NCBI GenBank assembly: GCA_001940725.1
Contig: MDVR01000006.1
Coordinates: 1-64,000, forward strand
DNA length: 64,000 nt
Direction: 5' to 3'
Source of the DNA: Candidatus Heimdallarchaeota archaeon LC_2
GTDB taxonomy: Archaea; Asgardarchaeota; Heimdallarchaeia; Heimdallarchaeales; Kariarchaeaceae
Shown: positions 19,584-28,326 of the stretch, one piece after another
How the letters are laid out: each line of letters begins with the position of its first letter
Numbering within the stretch: the first letter of the stretch is position 1
Made by a program: the position numbers and the translations under genes
The notes under the pieces: model-generated
Seen by the model: only the letters and a program-made list of their open reading frames with translations
The model's database searches: none
What the model was told of the DNA's origin: nothing

Positions 19584-20483
19584 ATGTCGACGAAATCTGA
19601 AAACATTGAAATGGAAATCTCTCCCGATTTTCCTTTTGAATCTAAATTCATAGAAATCAAAGGAAGCAATATTCATTACATTGATGAGGGTGAAGGAGAT
19701 CCGATTTTATTTATACATGGGAACCCCACCTCATCATATCTTTGGAGGAACATCATTCCATACCTTTCAAATTCAGCCAGATGTATCGCTCCGGATTTAA
19801 TTGGAATGGGGCAATCAGATAAGCCAGATATAGATTATGGTTTTCATGATTCTTATGAGTACCTAGATGGATTTATCTCGGAGTTGGGGCTTGAGAATAT
19901 TACTCTTGTAATTCATGACTGGGGGTCTGGATTGGGTTTTCATTATGCTAATATGCATCGAGACAACATAAAGGCTATTGCATTCATGGAGGCTATGTAT
20001 AAAGCTCCGAATTTTGATGAAATGCAGATTAGCGTAAAATTTGCGATTAAGATGATGAGAAATCGCTTATTTGGATCATTAATGGTAAAAAGAGCTAATA
20101 TTTTTATAAAGAAAATGCTGCCAGATCTAATTGAACGGGAACTTACAAAAGAGGAAAAGGCATATTATGCAAGTCCTTATCCAGATTCTAAGAGTAGAAA
20201 TCCCTTGTTAGCTTGGCCTAGATCTATTCCAATAAAAGGCAAACCTGCAGATGTAGCATCAATCGTTGCAAATTATCATGAATGGCTTAAGGAAACAGAT
20301 ATTCCTAAACTTTGCTTTTATGTCTCACCCGGGGTCGCCGTAAAAGATAGTGATATTGCATTTATAAAAGAGAACTTCAAGAAAATTAAAATGATAGACC
20401 TTGGAAAAGGACTTCATTTTATTCAAGAAGATTACCCCCACGAAATCGGGACCGAACTTTCCAAATGGTATAGTAATTTGTAA
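19584..20483 (+). CDS. Haloalkane dehalogenase-like alpha/beta hydrolase
   Basis: The protein matches haloalkane dehalogenases (DhaA/LinB group). It has the oxyanion motif LFIHGNPTSSYLWRNIIPYL with the halide-binding Asn next to the HG, and the nucleophile elbow VIHDWGSGLGFHYA with catalytic Asp. A conserved LLAWPRSIPI and the catalytic His in GLHFIQED follow. Such enzymes hydrolyse carbon-halogen bonds to alcohols in the cytosol; related family members include luciferases and epoxide hydrolases. The length of 299 is typical. A reductive-dehalogenase-like gene lies 6 kb away. The ATG at 19584 is the only sensible start. Confidence 0.85.
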   Translation: MSTKSENIEMEISPDFPFESKFIEIKGSNIHYIDEGEGDPILFIHGNPTSSYLWRNIIPYLSNSARCIAPDLIGMGQSDKPDIDYGFHDSYEYLDGFISELGLENITLVIHDWGSGLGFHYANMHRDNIKAIAFMEAMYKAPNFDEMQISVKFAIKMMRNRLFGSLMVKRANIFIKKMLPDLIERELTKEEKAYYASPYPDSKSRNPLLAWPRSIPIKGKPADVASIVANYHEWLKETDIPKLCFYVSPGVAVKDSDIAFIKENFKKIKMIDLGKGLHFIQEDYPHEIGTELSKWYSNL

Positions 20484-20511
20484 TTAGTTATCTTTCGGAT
20501 ACTGATTGGAG

Positions 20512-20665
20512 TCACATCAACATAGTTACTTATGAAGAAGATCACTCTGTCTCTCAATGTATATGGATCAATTTTGTAATATCTCATAGAATTCAAATTA
20601 ATAATTCAACTATAAATAAAATTAAGACGATTCATCCAGTAAATGAAAATTTGATATTGAATTAA
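20512..20665 (+). pseudogene. Remnant of a second copy of the membrane hydrolase
   Basis: From about 20512 the DNA closely resembles 18680-18780 of the membrane hydrolase gene. The remnant reads IVTYEEDHSVSQCIWINF, against IATYEDDHQVSQCIGMNF in the intact gene. Similarity is high over about 50 bases and fades afterwards. No start, nucleophile elbow or membrane part is present. It shows that the hydrolase was once duplicated on the far side of the haloalkane dehalogenase gene, or that the segment was rearranged. Confidence 0.75.
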
Positions 20666-20760
20666 TGATGATTATTTTATCAATAAGTTTCCATCTTTCA
20701 ATTACAAAAACATGCTCACGCGTGAATATTTACAATCTAATCTTTAGTAATAGAGCTTAA

Positions 20761-21732
20761 GTGAATAAACCCCATTCAATAATTACATTAGAACAAATAA
20801 AACAAGCTCACGAGGTAATCAAATCAAAAATAAACAGGACACCAGTGATTAAATCATTTAATATTGCTCAGGAATTAAATATTAATCTGTTCTATAAGGC
20901 TGAACTTTACCAAAAAACAGGCTCATTCAAAGTTAGAGGAGTATTCAACAAATTACATAATTTAACAAAGCAGGAAAAAGAGAAAGGAATAATTACTATT
21001 TCTGCAGGTAATCACGCTAAAGCCATTGCTTATGCTGCTTGGTTAGAGGGTGTGAAAGCAATGGTGATAATGCCAGATTATGCTCCAAAAAATAAAATTG
21101 AATCTACACAGGGATATGGGGCAATAGTTGTTCAAACTGAATCAAACAATCTCCTAAACAAATTAAATCAAATGATTGAAGAGACAAAGATGACATTAAT
21201 TCATCCCTTTGGCGATTTGGACATCTTGGCTGGTCAAGCCACTGTTGGATTAGAATTGATTGAAGATGTTGATACCGTTATTGACACGGTTATTGTCCCA
21301 ATTGGAGGAGGAGGATTAATATCGGGAGTTGCTGCAGCAATTAAACTTACTAATTCTAACATCAATGTTATTGGTGTGGAACCAAAAGGCGCAAATGTTA
21401 TGAGTTTATCATTGGATCAAGATAAGGTTGTAACCATGGACTATCTCGATACAATTGCTGATGGATTAGCTGCCCCCTTTACCAGTATTCAGACGCTTGC
21501 TCACACTAAACAATTTGTTGATAGAATTGTTCTTGTTTCTGACGATGAAATTAGGGCTGCTATGAAAACTCTGGTTTTAGAAGAGAAAATTGTTGCTGAA
21601 CCTGCGGGGGCAGCTAGTTTTGCTGCACTACTATCGGATAAGATTGCCTTTGAAAACGGTCAAAATATTGTTTGTATACTTAGCGGATCTAATGTAGATG
21701 ACGATTTGTTGAAGAGTGTAATAAATGAATAA
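20761..21732 (+). CDS. Threonine/serine dehydratase, PLP-dependent
   Basis: This 323-residue enzyme has the PLP lysine in KTGSFKVRGVFNKL (about residue 57), the ISAGNHAKAIAYAAW substrate loop and the phosphate-binding PIGGGGLISG. It converts threonine (or serine) to 2-oxobutyrate (or pyruvate) and ammonia. The length lacks the C-terminal ACT regulatory domain of IlvA, so it is of the short, catabolic/TdcB or archaeal type. It uses a GTG start at 20761. It stands alone on its strand between a decayed hydrolase copy and a methyltransferase-like gene. Confidence 0.92.
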   Translation: MNKPHSIITLEQIKQAHEVIKSKINRTPVIKSFNIAQELNINLFYKAELYQKTGSFKVRGVFNKLHNLTKQEKEKGIITISAGNHAKAIAYAAWLEGVKAMVIMPDYAPKNKIESTQGYGAIVVQTESNNLLNKLNQMIEETKMTLIHPFGDLDILAGQATVGLELIEDVDTVIDTVIVPIGGGGLISGVAAAIKLTNSNINVIGVEPKGANVMSLSLDQDKVVTMDYLDTIADGLAAPFTSIQTLAHTKQFVDRIVLVSDDEIRAAMKTLVLEEKIVAEPAGAASFAALLSDKIAFENGQNIVCILSGSNVDDDLLKSVINE

Positions 21733-21834
21733 TAAGAAAACCGCAATCTACTACTTTGTTTTGAATATTTATCAATTCAAATGAGAAATCTCTTTATCAA
21801 AATTTTTTTATTAGATACGAAGTAAAATCGAATT

Positions 21835-22437
21835 ATGGTGGATTGGTATGTATTGTTGATCTATATTGCGCTCTGGAGTTCATTTGGAATAATCCATAGT
21901 ATATTTGCCTCGAGTACAATTAAACGTATTTTTCCTCTTAGTAATCAGCTTTACAGAATTGTTTACAACGTGTTGCAAGGTGCTCTTTTTCTCTTATTAC
22001 TCTACTTCCTACCTTCAATAACGTCAATTCTACTAGGTATAAGAGATCTAAGCATCCTGAAAATTATTTTATTTTTACTTGTCTCAGGTTTGGGGTCATT
22101 AATTGCTACAATTGGTTTTGCAAACTGGAATCTAAAAGGATTAATTGGTCTTACAAAAGAAGATGACCCTCTCATTACAAAAGGAATTTATGCATTCAGC
22201 AGACATCCAGTTTATACTGGAGTAATTCTTATTTTCTTATCGACATTAATTATCGAATGGTCTGCAAATTCATTATCCTGGGTAATAGGGGGTGGAGGAT
22301 ATTTTGTTTGGGGATCTTATTTTGAAGAAAATAAATTAAAAACAGGTTTTATTGAGTATGCAGAATATGCAAAAAATGTTGGTCAATTCTTCCCATGGAG
22401 AAAAATACATGTTGAATATTTGTTGAGAAATAAATAG
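21835..22437 (+). CDS. Membrane methyltransferase-like protein (ICMT/NnrU/MddA type)
   Basis: This 200-residue protein has about five membrane helices and the signature ITKGIYAFSRHPVYTGVIL, which is the SAM-binding region of isoprenylcysteine carboxyl methyltransferase and NnrU/MddA relatives. A second conserved patch is EENKLKTGFIEYAEYAKNV near the C-terminus. It probably methylates a thiol, phospholipid or prenylated substrate in the membrane. It ends 11 bp before the HAD phosphatase start, so the two form an operon. The substrate is unknown. Confidence 0.78.
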   Translation: MVDWYVLLIYIALWSSFGIIHSIFASSTIKRIFPLSNQLYRIVYNVLQGALFLLLLYFLPSITSILLGIRDLSILKIILFLLVSGLGSLIATIGFANWNLKGLIGLTKEDDPLITKGIYAFSRHPVYTGVILIFLSTLIIEWSANSLSWVIGGGGYFVWGSYFEENKLKTGFIEYAEYAKNVGQFFPWRKIHVEYLLRNK

Positions 22438-22447
22438 AGGAGAGAAA

Positions 22448-23092
22448 TTGAAACTAAAGATTCTTTGTGATTTTGATGGCACAATTGCTATTGACGATAT
22501 TAGTATGTTAGTTCTTGAGAAGTTTGCGGATAGAGACTGGAGACAATACGAAGATCTTGTAGATAATGGTATAATCAATATCGAAGAATGTTTAACACTC
22601 CAATTCAATTTGGTTAAAACTTCTAAAAAAACCATCATTGAATATGTCCACGATAAAATCCAGATAAGAGATGGATTTACTAAATTCGTTGAGTTCTGTT
22701 CTCTAAAAAAATTAGAACTGATTATTGTAAGTGCGGGATTAGATTTTGTTATTGACAAAGTGCAAAATGACCTAAACATAGATTTACCGGTGGTTGTTCC
22801 AACTTCACATTTCAACAACAAATTATCATTTACATTTCCCAATCGAGTTTCTAAAGAAGCAGAAGATTTCAAAGCGGATGAAGTATTAAAATGGAAAAAA
22901 CAGGGTCATCAGGTGCTTTTTATTGGTGATGGAGGATCCGATTATTTTGGTGCTGTCCATTCAGATATCGTATATGCTGTTAAAAGCAAATCTCTAGAAA
23001 ACTTCTTACAAAGGGCTGGAAAGACTAATTTATACTCGTTTATTAATTTTGATCAAATAATACATGAATTAAAGGTAAAACCACATTTTTAA
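22448..23092 (+). CDS. HAD-family phosphatase (MtnX/SerB-like)
   Basis: The motifs of the haloacid dehalogenase superfamily are in order: LKILCDFDGTIAIDD (motif I), a serine in LELIIVSAGLDF (motif II), a lysine region near KWKKQGH, and FIGDGGSDYFGA (motif IV). The helical cap of the IB subclass and the length of 214 match MtnX-like or phosphoserine-phosphatase-like enzymes. The start is a TTG at 22448 preceded by AGGAGAG, a strong ribosome binding site. It follows the methyltransferase-like gene by 11 bp. MtnX would act in methionine salvage, but no other salvage genes are present, so the substrate is uncertain. Confidence 0.82.
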   Translation: MKLKILCDFDGTIAIDDISMLVLEKFADRDWRQYEDLVDNGIINIEECLTLQFNLVKTSKKTIIEYVHDKIQIRDGFTKFVEFCSLKKLELIIVSAGLDFVIDKVQNDLNIDLPVVVPTSHFNNKLSFTFPNRVSKEAEDFKADEVLKWKKQGHQVLFIGDGGSDYFGAVHSDIVYAVKSKSLENFLQRAGKTNLYSFINFDQIIHELKVKPHF

Positions 23093-23093
23093 A

Positions 23094-23729
23094 TTAATTA
23101 GCAACTGAAACATTGAATTTCTCCTTTGCTACCTCTAATAACCAAAGTAAAGCGGGAAATATTCCTTTGCCTGTTAATGCTATTGTATCAAAAGACTTCA
23201 CAATCTTTGAATCATTATAAATTGACATCATACTGAGGATCGAATCTGAAGAAAGTGATCCTCTTATGTCCTGCTTGTTTGCAAGTATTGCAACGGGCAC
23301 ATTCTCACTGCTTTTCATTGTTTTCAAATAAACAGCATAAGCTTTTGCTATATCAGACAATTTAGTTGAGTCAATAACAAAGATCACTCCATCTGCTCCT
23401 TTCATGTAAGATTTCCAATTAGACCAGTACGCTTCTTGACCAGGTACATCTACAAAAATTGCCTTTAATTTCCCAAAATCACACTGATGAAATGAGAAGG
23501 CTAGAGTTGGTCTTCTTTTTTGTGAATTTTCAACTGCCCCTTTTTGCATAAATTCAATCAGAGTTGTTTTTCCGGCTCCAGTCAATCCTAATACCACAAT
23601 TTTTGCCGATTTATTCTTCGGCCAATTAAGATTATTAAGTCCTGATCTGATTAAATTTGCCCGTAGATTGTTTAAACTGTCAGTATTATCGAATACGGAT
23701 GGTGAAATTTGATTTATAATTGCGGCCAT
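23094..23729 (-). CDS. Arf-family small GTPase
   Basis: This 211-residue GTPase has G1 VVLGLTGAGKTTLIEF at about residue 46, a G2 threonine in RRPTLAF, G3 VDVPGQEAYW, G4 ANKQD and a G5-like ALTGKG. The DxxGQ G3 and NKQD G4 are features of the Arf/Sar/Arl branch rather than Ras or Rab. An N-terminal extension of about 45 residues precedes the G domain, but there is no glycine at position 2 for myristoylation. It has no C-terminal prenylation cysteine. It is a eukaryotic-signature gene common in Asgard archaea, probably a membrane-trafficking-type switch. It is convergent with the HAD gene, with stops 2 bp apart. Confidence 0.88.
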   Translation of the reverse strand: MAAIINQISPSVFDNTDSLNNLRANLIRSGLNNLNWPKNKSAKIVVLGLTGAGKTTLIEFMQKGAVENSQKRRPTLAFSFHQCDFGKLKAIFVDVPGQEAYWSNWKSYMKGADGVIFVIDSTKLSDIAKAYAVYLKTMKSSENVPVAILANKQDIRGSLSSDSILSMMSIYNDSKIVKSFDTIALTGKGIFPALLWLLEVAKEKFNVSVAN

Positions 23730-23955
23730 TTGAAGAGTCCCCTTTACCTTAGAATACTATTGGTTTTATGCTATAATTAATTTATAGAAAACTTATCCTC
23801 CATTTAAAAATTTAAATCTATAGCCCTAATTAAGGCTATTATAGAATTGAATAATAATGAATAAATATTGGATCTAGGACTTCAATAATATTTAGGAATT
23901 AATTAGTATAAATTGCGGTTAGCCGACACTATACGTAAATATATTATTTATATTT

Positions 23956-24414
23956 TTAATTTTCCGCAACAAAAGAGTAGTAATCGGTATTTGGTCCCTT
24001 GTAACCCCTCATTTTTATTGTTTGTGTCAATTGTGCCCTATGATAAGTCAAATGATCTGTGTAAAGTAAGACGTAATTGTCTTTGTCCATTGTCAAGGAT
24101 TTGTCTTTTGAGATAGGCAAATCCACCATATCATCAAGACCTAACGCTTTTTTCTTAAATTCATTTCGACTATTCTCCCAGTTATCTAACAAATCTCTCC
24201 GACTTAATTCAGTAAGAGATTGAATTCTATTTTCTAATTTATCCGACGAAATAATTAAATAATCATAGCCTGTGATGTGGTGTTCAACTAGATCACGTAT
24301 CGAACGGACATCATCTGAGGTTTTAGTAAAATCTTTTTCTGAAATTTCAGTAAGTGAAGATATCACTTTTTCATCTGCCCAAAGGTGGTAATCTATCATA
24401 TTTTGTAAGTCCAT
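23956..24414 (-). CDS. DinB/YfiT-type four-helix-bundle protein
   Basis: This 152-residue protein starts MDLQNMIDYHLWADEKVISS, the typical first helix of DinB-like metalloproteins. A histidine in VEHHITGYDYL follows, and the last helix carries TDHLTYHRAQL, giving the three-histidine metal site. DinB-like proteins include thiol-dependent transferases and proteins of unknown role. The gene stands alone between the Arf gene and a small membrane protein. The function is not predictable beyond the fold. Confidence 0.8.
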   Translation of the reverse strand: MDLQNMIDYHLWADEKVISSLTEISEKDFTKTSDDVRSIRDLVEHHITGYDYLIISSDKLENRIQSLTELSRRDLLDNWENSRNEFKKKALGLDDMVDLPISKDKSLTMDKDNYVLLYTDHLTYHRAQLTQTIKMRGYKGPNTDYYSFVAEN

Positions 24415-24500
24415 ATTATAACAATTAACTAATGTTTGAGTTATTAATTTAACTATCCCACTTGATTGAAAGTGTATAAGTAAATGTGATCATATTTGTA

Positions 24501-24818
24501 TTATTTACCACTGAGTTCTTTTACTTGTTTCTTTAATTCTTCAATTTCTCTGTTATGAGTTGATATCCCTAGATAAAATCTTTCGGTGTTCGCCCTTATT
24601 ATTTGGAAAAGAAAATAAAATGCAAAAATATCGAATATCAAGAGGATTAACAAATTTATAACAATCAATAAAAGGTGTACAAAAAACACGAAAATTAAAA
24701 CTGCACCAATATCAACGGGTTTGTATATTAAACTTGTATCCATATCTAATGTAGTATCAGTAAATATTGATTCAAGTTTATCCATCTGTTTTTCATCTGG
24801 CGATTTCTCAGAACTCAT
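24501..24818 (-). CDS. Small two-helix membrane protein with coiled-coil tail
   Basis: This 105-residue protein has a polar N-terminus and a long hydrophobic region with two helices (about 38-80, including AVLIFVFFVHLLLIVINLLI). A C-terminal heptad-like tail follows (HNREIEELKKQVKELSGK). No family is recognised. It lies 120 bp from another small membrane protein on the same strand. An oligomerising membrane adaptor is one reading but is unproven. Confidence 0.55.
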   Translation of the reverse strand: MSSEKSPDEKQMDKLESIFTDTTLDMDTSLIYKPVDIGAVLIFVFFVHLLLIVINLLILLIFDIFAFYFLFQIIRANTERFYLGISTHNREIEELKKQVKELSGK

Positions 24819-24941
24819 AATGAGAACTTTATTGGAACCATTTTATATTGTACTCTCTATGTATGGTTGATTATTATATTCTCATTGTAAGTTTTGCAGT
24901 GGATAATTGACTTTAATTTTTTTTTTACAATAATTCAATTA

Positions 24942-25427
24942 CTATTCTAAAGTTTCTAATGGTTTAGTCCGCGTGGGATTAATAATTTGGATAAAAAAGA
25001 AGTAACTGGTTAAGACAAGAGTACTACCCATGGTCGTATAGATCAAAGCAAGTGTGTAGTTATTTAATCCTGAATATTCTTTAAGCAAAATTCCTAAATT
25101 CATCATTAGTAGAAGAAGAACGTAATGTCGAAATTGTTGAAAAGCGAAAAACCAAGATTTATCAGGTAATCTCTGAATATGTTTATTGAATTTCCCTGAA
25201 ATGATTTTAAAACGGGTTTGGGAGATTATTATTGCAAAAATTACAGTAAAACCAACTCCCAAAAGAACCTCTAGGTTATCTGATTCTCTATACCACCCAA
25301 TTGCAATACGCACTAAATTAATACCTGCAAAGAACCAAATTAATCCATTTGTTAGATAATGCATTTTTTTTGAAACTAATGGCCTGAAAGTATAGTACCT
25401 TAATTGATCCATTAAATTTTGATACAA
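24942..25427 (-). CDS. Four-helix membrane protein of unknown function
   Basis: This 161-residue protein has four predicted membrane helices (beginning LTNGLIWFFAGINLVRIAIG, ending TTMGSTLVLTSYFFFIQII). Charged loops and a basic N-terminal MDQLRYYTFRPLVSKKMH precede the first helix. There are no recognised motifs. It diverges from the SDR gene, with which it shares about 115 bp of promoter region. Confidence 0.55.
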   Translation of the reverse strand: MYQNLMDQLRYYTFRPLVSKKMHYLTNGLIWFFAGINLVRIAIGWYRESDNLEVLLGVGFTVIFAIIISQTRFKIISGKFNKHIQRLPDKSWFFAFQQFRHYVLLLLMMNLGILLKEYSGLNNYTLALIYTTMGSTLVLTSYFFFIQIINPTRTKPLETLE

Positions 25428-25541
25428 AATGACCTTTTATCTTTCTTTTGTTGTATCATATATATTAATTTGCAACTATTAGCTGTTGTTTCTCGGGTGA
25501 AATCGTTTTTATAAACCAATATAAATTGTTGATTGAACAAT

Positions 25542-26495
25542 ATGAGTATGAGTACTGAATCACTAAAAAAGAAGAAATGGAAAGCTGAGGATATACCAGA
25601 TCAATCTGGAAAGATAATTATTATGACAGGCGCAAATAGTGGATTAGGACTAGAAGCTACAAAAGAACTAGTAAGAAAAGGAGCAACTGTAATAATGACT
25701 TCTCGAAATATCGAAAAAGGTAAAGATGCAGTTGATGAAGTAATTACCGAAATTCCAAATGCTAAAGTAGAGCTTATGGAATTAGACTTGTCAAAATTGG
25801 CATCGGTACGTGAATTTGCTAAAAATTTTAATCAAAAATTTGACAAGCTTGATGTTCTCGTAAATAACGCAGGAATAATGCAACCTCCTTATACTGTGAC
25901 TGAAGATGGATTTGAACTTCAGATAGGTGTAAATCATTTTGGTCATTATGTTTTGACTGGTTTGTTATTAGATAAATTAAAATTTTCCCCCGGTTCCAGA
26001 GTTGTCAATCAAAGTAGCATAGCTCATAGCAGGGGAATAATAAATTTTGAGGATATTAATAGTAAAGATAAGTATAGTAGATTAGGAGCTTATGGTCAAT
26101 CAAAATTAGCTAATTTATTGTTCAATAACGAACTGGATCGATTATTCAAAGAAAATTCCACCGATACAATTGCTGTAGGTGTACATCCAGGATATACCGC
26201 AACTAAACTTCAACACAACGGTCCAACTTTAGGGGGAAAATCAATTTGGTCAAGACTGTATACTGTAACAAATAAAATAATGGCACAAGGTGTTGACAAA
26301 GGGATATTGCCTATGTTATATGCAGCAACCGAAGATGATGTAACTGGAGGAGATTACATTGGGCCAGGAGGTTTTTCAGGAATGCGAGGATACCCGAAAA
26401 GAATAAAATCAAGTGAAAGATCTTATAGTTTAGAAGATGCTAAGACTTTGTGGGATCTATCTGAGGAACTCACTGGATTAAAATACGAATTTTAA
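25542..26495 (+). CDS. Short-chain dehydrogenase/reductase (retinol-dehydrogenase-like)
   Basis: This classical SDR has the nucleotide-binding IIIMTGANSGLGLEATK, the NNAGIM motif, the catalytic serine in RVVNQSSIAH, and YGQSKLANLLF giving YxxxK. It resembles the retinol dehydrogenase/WW-domain oxidoreductase group; substrate unknown. I chose the ATG at 25542. An in-frame TTG at 25533 would add three residues. A TATA-like TTTTTATAAA lies about 30 bp upstream of the ATG. It is convergent with the reductive-dehalogenase-like gene (8 bp between stops). Confidence 0.88.
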   Translation: MSMSTESLKKKKWKAEDIPDQSGKIIIMTGANSGLGLEATKELVRKGATVIMTSRNIEKGKDAVDEVITEIPNAKVELMELDLSKLASVREFAKNFNQKFDKLDVLVNNAGIMQPPYTVTEDGFELQIGVNHFGHYVLTGLLLDKLKFSPGSRVVNQSSIAHSRGIINFEDINSKDKYSRLGAYGQSKLANLLFNNELDRLFKENSTDTIAVGVHPGYTATKLQHNGPTLGGKSIWSRLYTVTNKIMAQGVDKGILPMLYAATEDDVTGGDYIGPGGFSGMRGYPKRIKSSERSYSLEDAKTLWDLSEELTGLKYEF

Positions 26496-26503
26496 TAAAA
26501 AGA

Positions 26504-27946
26504 CTAAGTTTTCGAATTTGATCTTGTATGAATGAATTTTTTGTCATCGTTCCAAAACTCTTGGGGATCTCTTTGCTTACCGTATCCAAATAAATGATCC
26601 AATTTTACCCATAATTTATTGAATCTCGGAAATTTTTTGATGAAGAACCGGGCAATTTTATGACTCCAATGCTTATTTTTTGTAAAAGGACAAGCCACGA
26701 TGCAATTACTGCAATCATTTCCATTTTTTGTCCAAAATTGATAACATGTTTCAACATTCACATACCATTTGTAAATACCTGGATTGTTTGATTTTGTTGG
26801 TCCTTCCCAAGTTGGGTTGACTTCTGTACTTATTGAATTTGAAGGACAACTTTCAGCACACCTTTTACAAGTCCTACAAAAATCTAATACCCCTAGATCT
26901 ATGGGTTCATCAGAATCTAAAGGCATGTCAGTAAATACTTTACATAATCTAACATTAGAACCGTATTCTTCAGTAATCAAGAGACCATGTCGCCCATATT
27001 GTCCTAAGCCAGCATCAATTGCTAAAGGAACACTAAGCCCTACTCCATTACCTGCAGGAATTGCTGCATAACCTAGATTCCGAATGAACTCAGCCATGCA
27101 TGATTGTACGAATGCCATTCTAGAATATCCATTGCCAGTAGCAAAGGCAGCGGTGAAAGCAGGTGAGGTTTGTAAAGCTTCTAGGTCCATTTCAATAGCA
27201 ATTACTATGACGTTTTGAATGGTATCCGGAATATTGACTATTTCCCCAGATCGATCGTGAGTATATATCCAATCCCGATTCAACTTAGTAATTCCCACCA
27301 AGGCAGCACCAAAGCCTTTTCCTACCTGTTTAATGACTTTGCTCATTTCTTTTGGATTATCGATTTCAAATTTCTTAATATCAACTTCAACCTCGTCAAA
27401 TTTAATATCTGGGGTTGTTTGTATTTTACCCCAAGAAAAAGCACCCGCGAATTTATCATGAACAGTCCACGAAGCAGTGGATAGGGCAGCCTCAATTATA
27501 GAATATCCAGATTTATTTTGTTCAATAATCATTTCATGTGATGAATAAATTCCCTTTTTGAATGATGGAAATTGAGGATCATTACTTACTCTCGAAAAGA
27601 TTGTGTTTTGCCGGTTAAATCTGTTAAATTTCATTTCATCAAGAACATATGGTTTGGATTTCCAAATTTTTAAATCAACCAATTTTCCATTTTTTATTTT
27701 TTTAACTTTAGAAAGTAACGGTTTACCATTAAAGAAAATTGCACCTAGAGGGCAACTTCTTTGACATCTTCGGCATTCAGTACATATTTCTTCAACAATA
27801 ACAGGTTTTCCCTCTTTATTGCAAATTGCGGGATTCTGTATATCTCGTTTTGTTACTGGACAAACATCGAGACATTCAAATTCACATTCCTTAGGATCGC
27901 AAATTGCATAATCTATGTAAATTTGTTTTTCAACCTTTAATGCCAT
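26504..27946 (-). CDS. Cytosolic reductive-dehalogenase-like corrinoid Fe-S protein with N-terminal ferredoxin domain
   Basis: Residues 1-80 form a two-cluster ferredoxin (YAICDPKECEFECLDVCPV and ICTECRRCQRSCPLGAIF) resembling the N-terminus of RLI/ABCE1. The middle region has the corrinoid-binding type pattern of RdhA and epoxyqueuosine reductase: VGLSVPLAIDAGLGQYGRHG, then VRLCKVFTDMPLDSDEPIDL. The C-terminus has FCRTCKRCAESCPSNSI and a second cluster with CYQFWTKNGNDCSNCIVACP. The W-and-C spacing there is that of reductive dehalogenases. No TAT signal is present, so it is cytosolic and probably catabolic or detoxifying rather than respiratory. Whether it dehalogenates is inferred from family membership only. 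Confidence 0.82.
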   Translation of the reverse strand: MALKVEKQIYIDYAICDPKECEFECLDVCPVTKRDIQNPAICNKEGKPVIVEEICTECRRCQRSCPLGAIFFNGKPLLSKVKKIKNGKLVDLKIWKSKPYVLDEMKFNRFNRQNTIFSRVSNDPQFPSFKKGIYSSHEMIIEQNKSGYSIIEAALSTASWTVHDKFAGAFSWGKIQTTPDIKFDEVEVDIKKFEIDNPKEMSKVIKQVGKGFGAALVGITKLNRDWIYTHDRSGEIVNIPDTIQNVIVIAIEMDLEALQTSPAFTAAFATGNGYSRMAFVQSCMAEFIRNLGYAAIPAGNGVGLSVPLAIDAGLGQYGRHGLLITEEYGSNVRLCKVFTDMPLDSDEPIDLGVLDFCRTCKRCAESCPSNSISTEVNPTWEGPTKSNNPGIYKWYVNVETCYQFWTKNGNDCSNCIVACPFTKNKHWSHKIARFFIKKFPRFNKLWVKLDHLFGYGKQRDPQEFWNDDKKFIHTRSNSKT

Positions 27947-28119
27947 AGAATTTCCCTAATTGAATAACATCCATTTTGATCTTATGCACTTATTCAATAA
28001 TACTCCCATTTACTAATCAATTTATACTTATTTTCGAAAGAAATTGTAAATAATCAAGATAATTTAGTCGTATGTAAATTAGTTTAAACAATTGGCACGG
28101 TTTATGAAATTTATTTTTA

Positions 28120-28326
28120 TTATCTGCCAAGCCAATCAAGATAAAATAATGTATAGTAAACGAGAACAGTGCCTACAGTTAATGCCATAACTATTCCCAG
28201 AGTAGACGCACAAGTTATGCAGAAACCTTTCCAAATACCTGGTTTGTGAATATTAAATTTATTTTTCATTTTAGAATATATTGAATTTGACGAATTATCG
28301 ATTGTTTCAGTATTTGATGTATTCAT
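28120..28326 (-). CDS. Small single-helix membrane protein
   Basis: This 68-residue protein has a Ser/Asn-rich N-terminus, basic residues around KMKNKFNIHKPG, and one long hydrophobic helix (ASTLGIVMALTVGTVLVYYT) with two cysteines just before it (FCITCAST). No family is recognised. It has its own ATG at 28326 and a clean stop. The nearest same-strand gene (RdhA-like) starts 170 bp away. Likely real but of unknown role. Confidence 0.45.
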   Translation of the reverse strand: MNTSNTETIDNSSNSIYSKMKNKFNIHKPGIWKGFCITCASTLGIVMALTVGTVLVYYTLFYLDWLGR

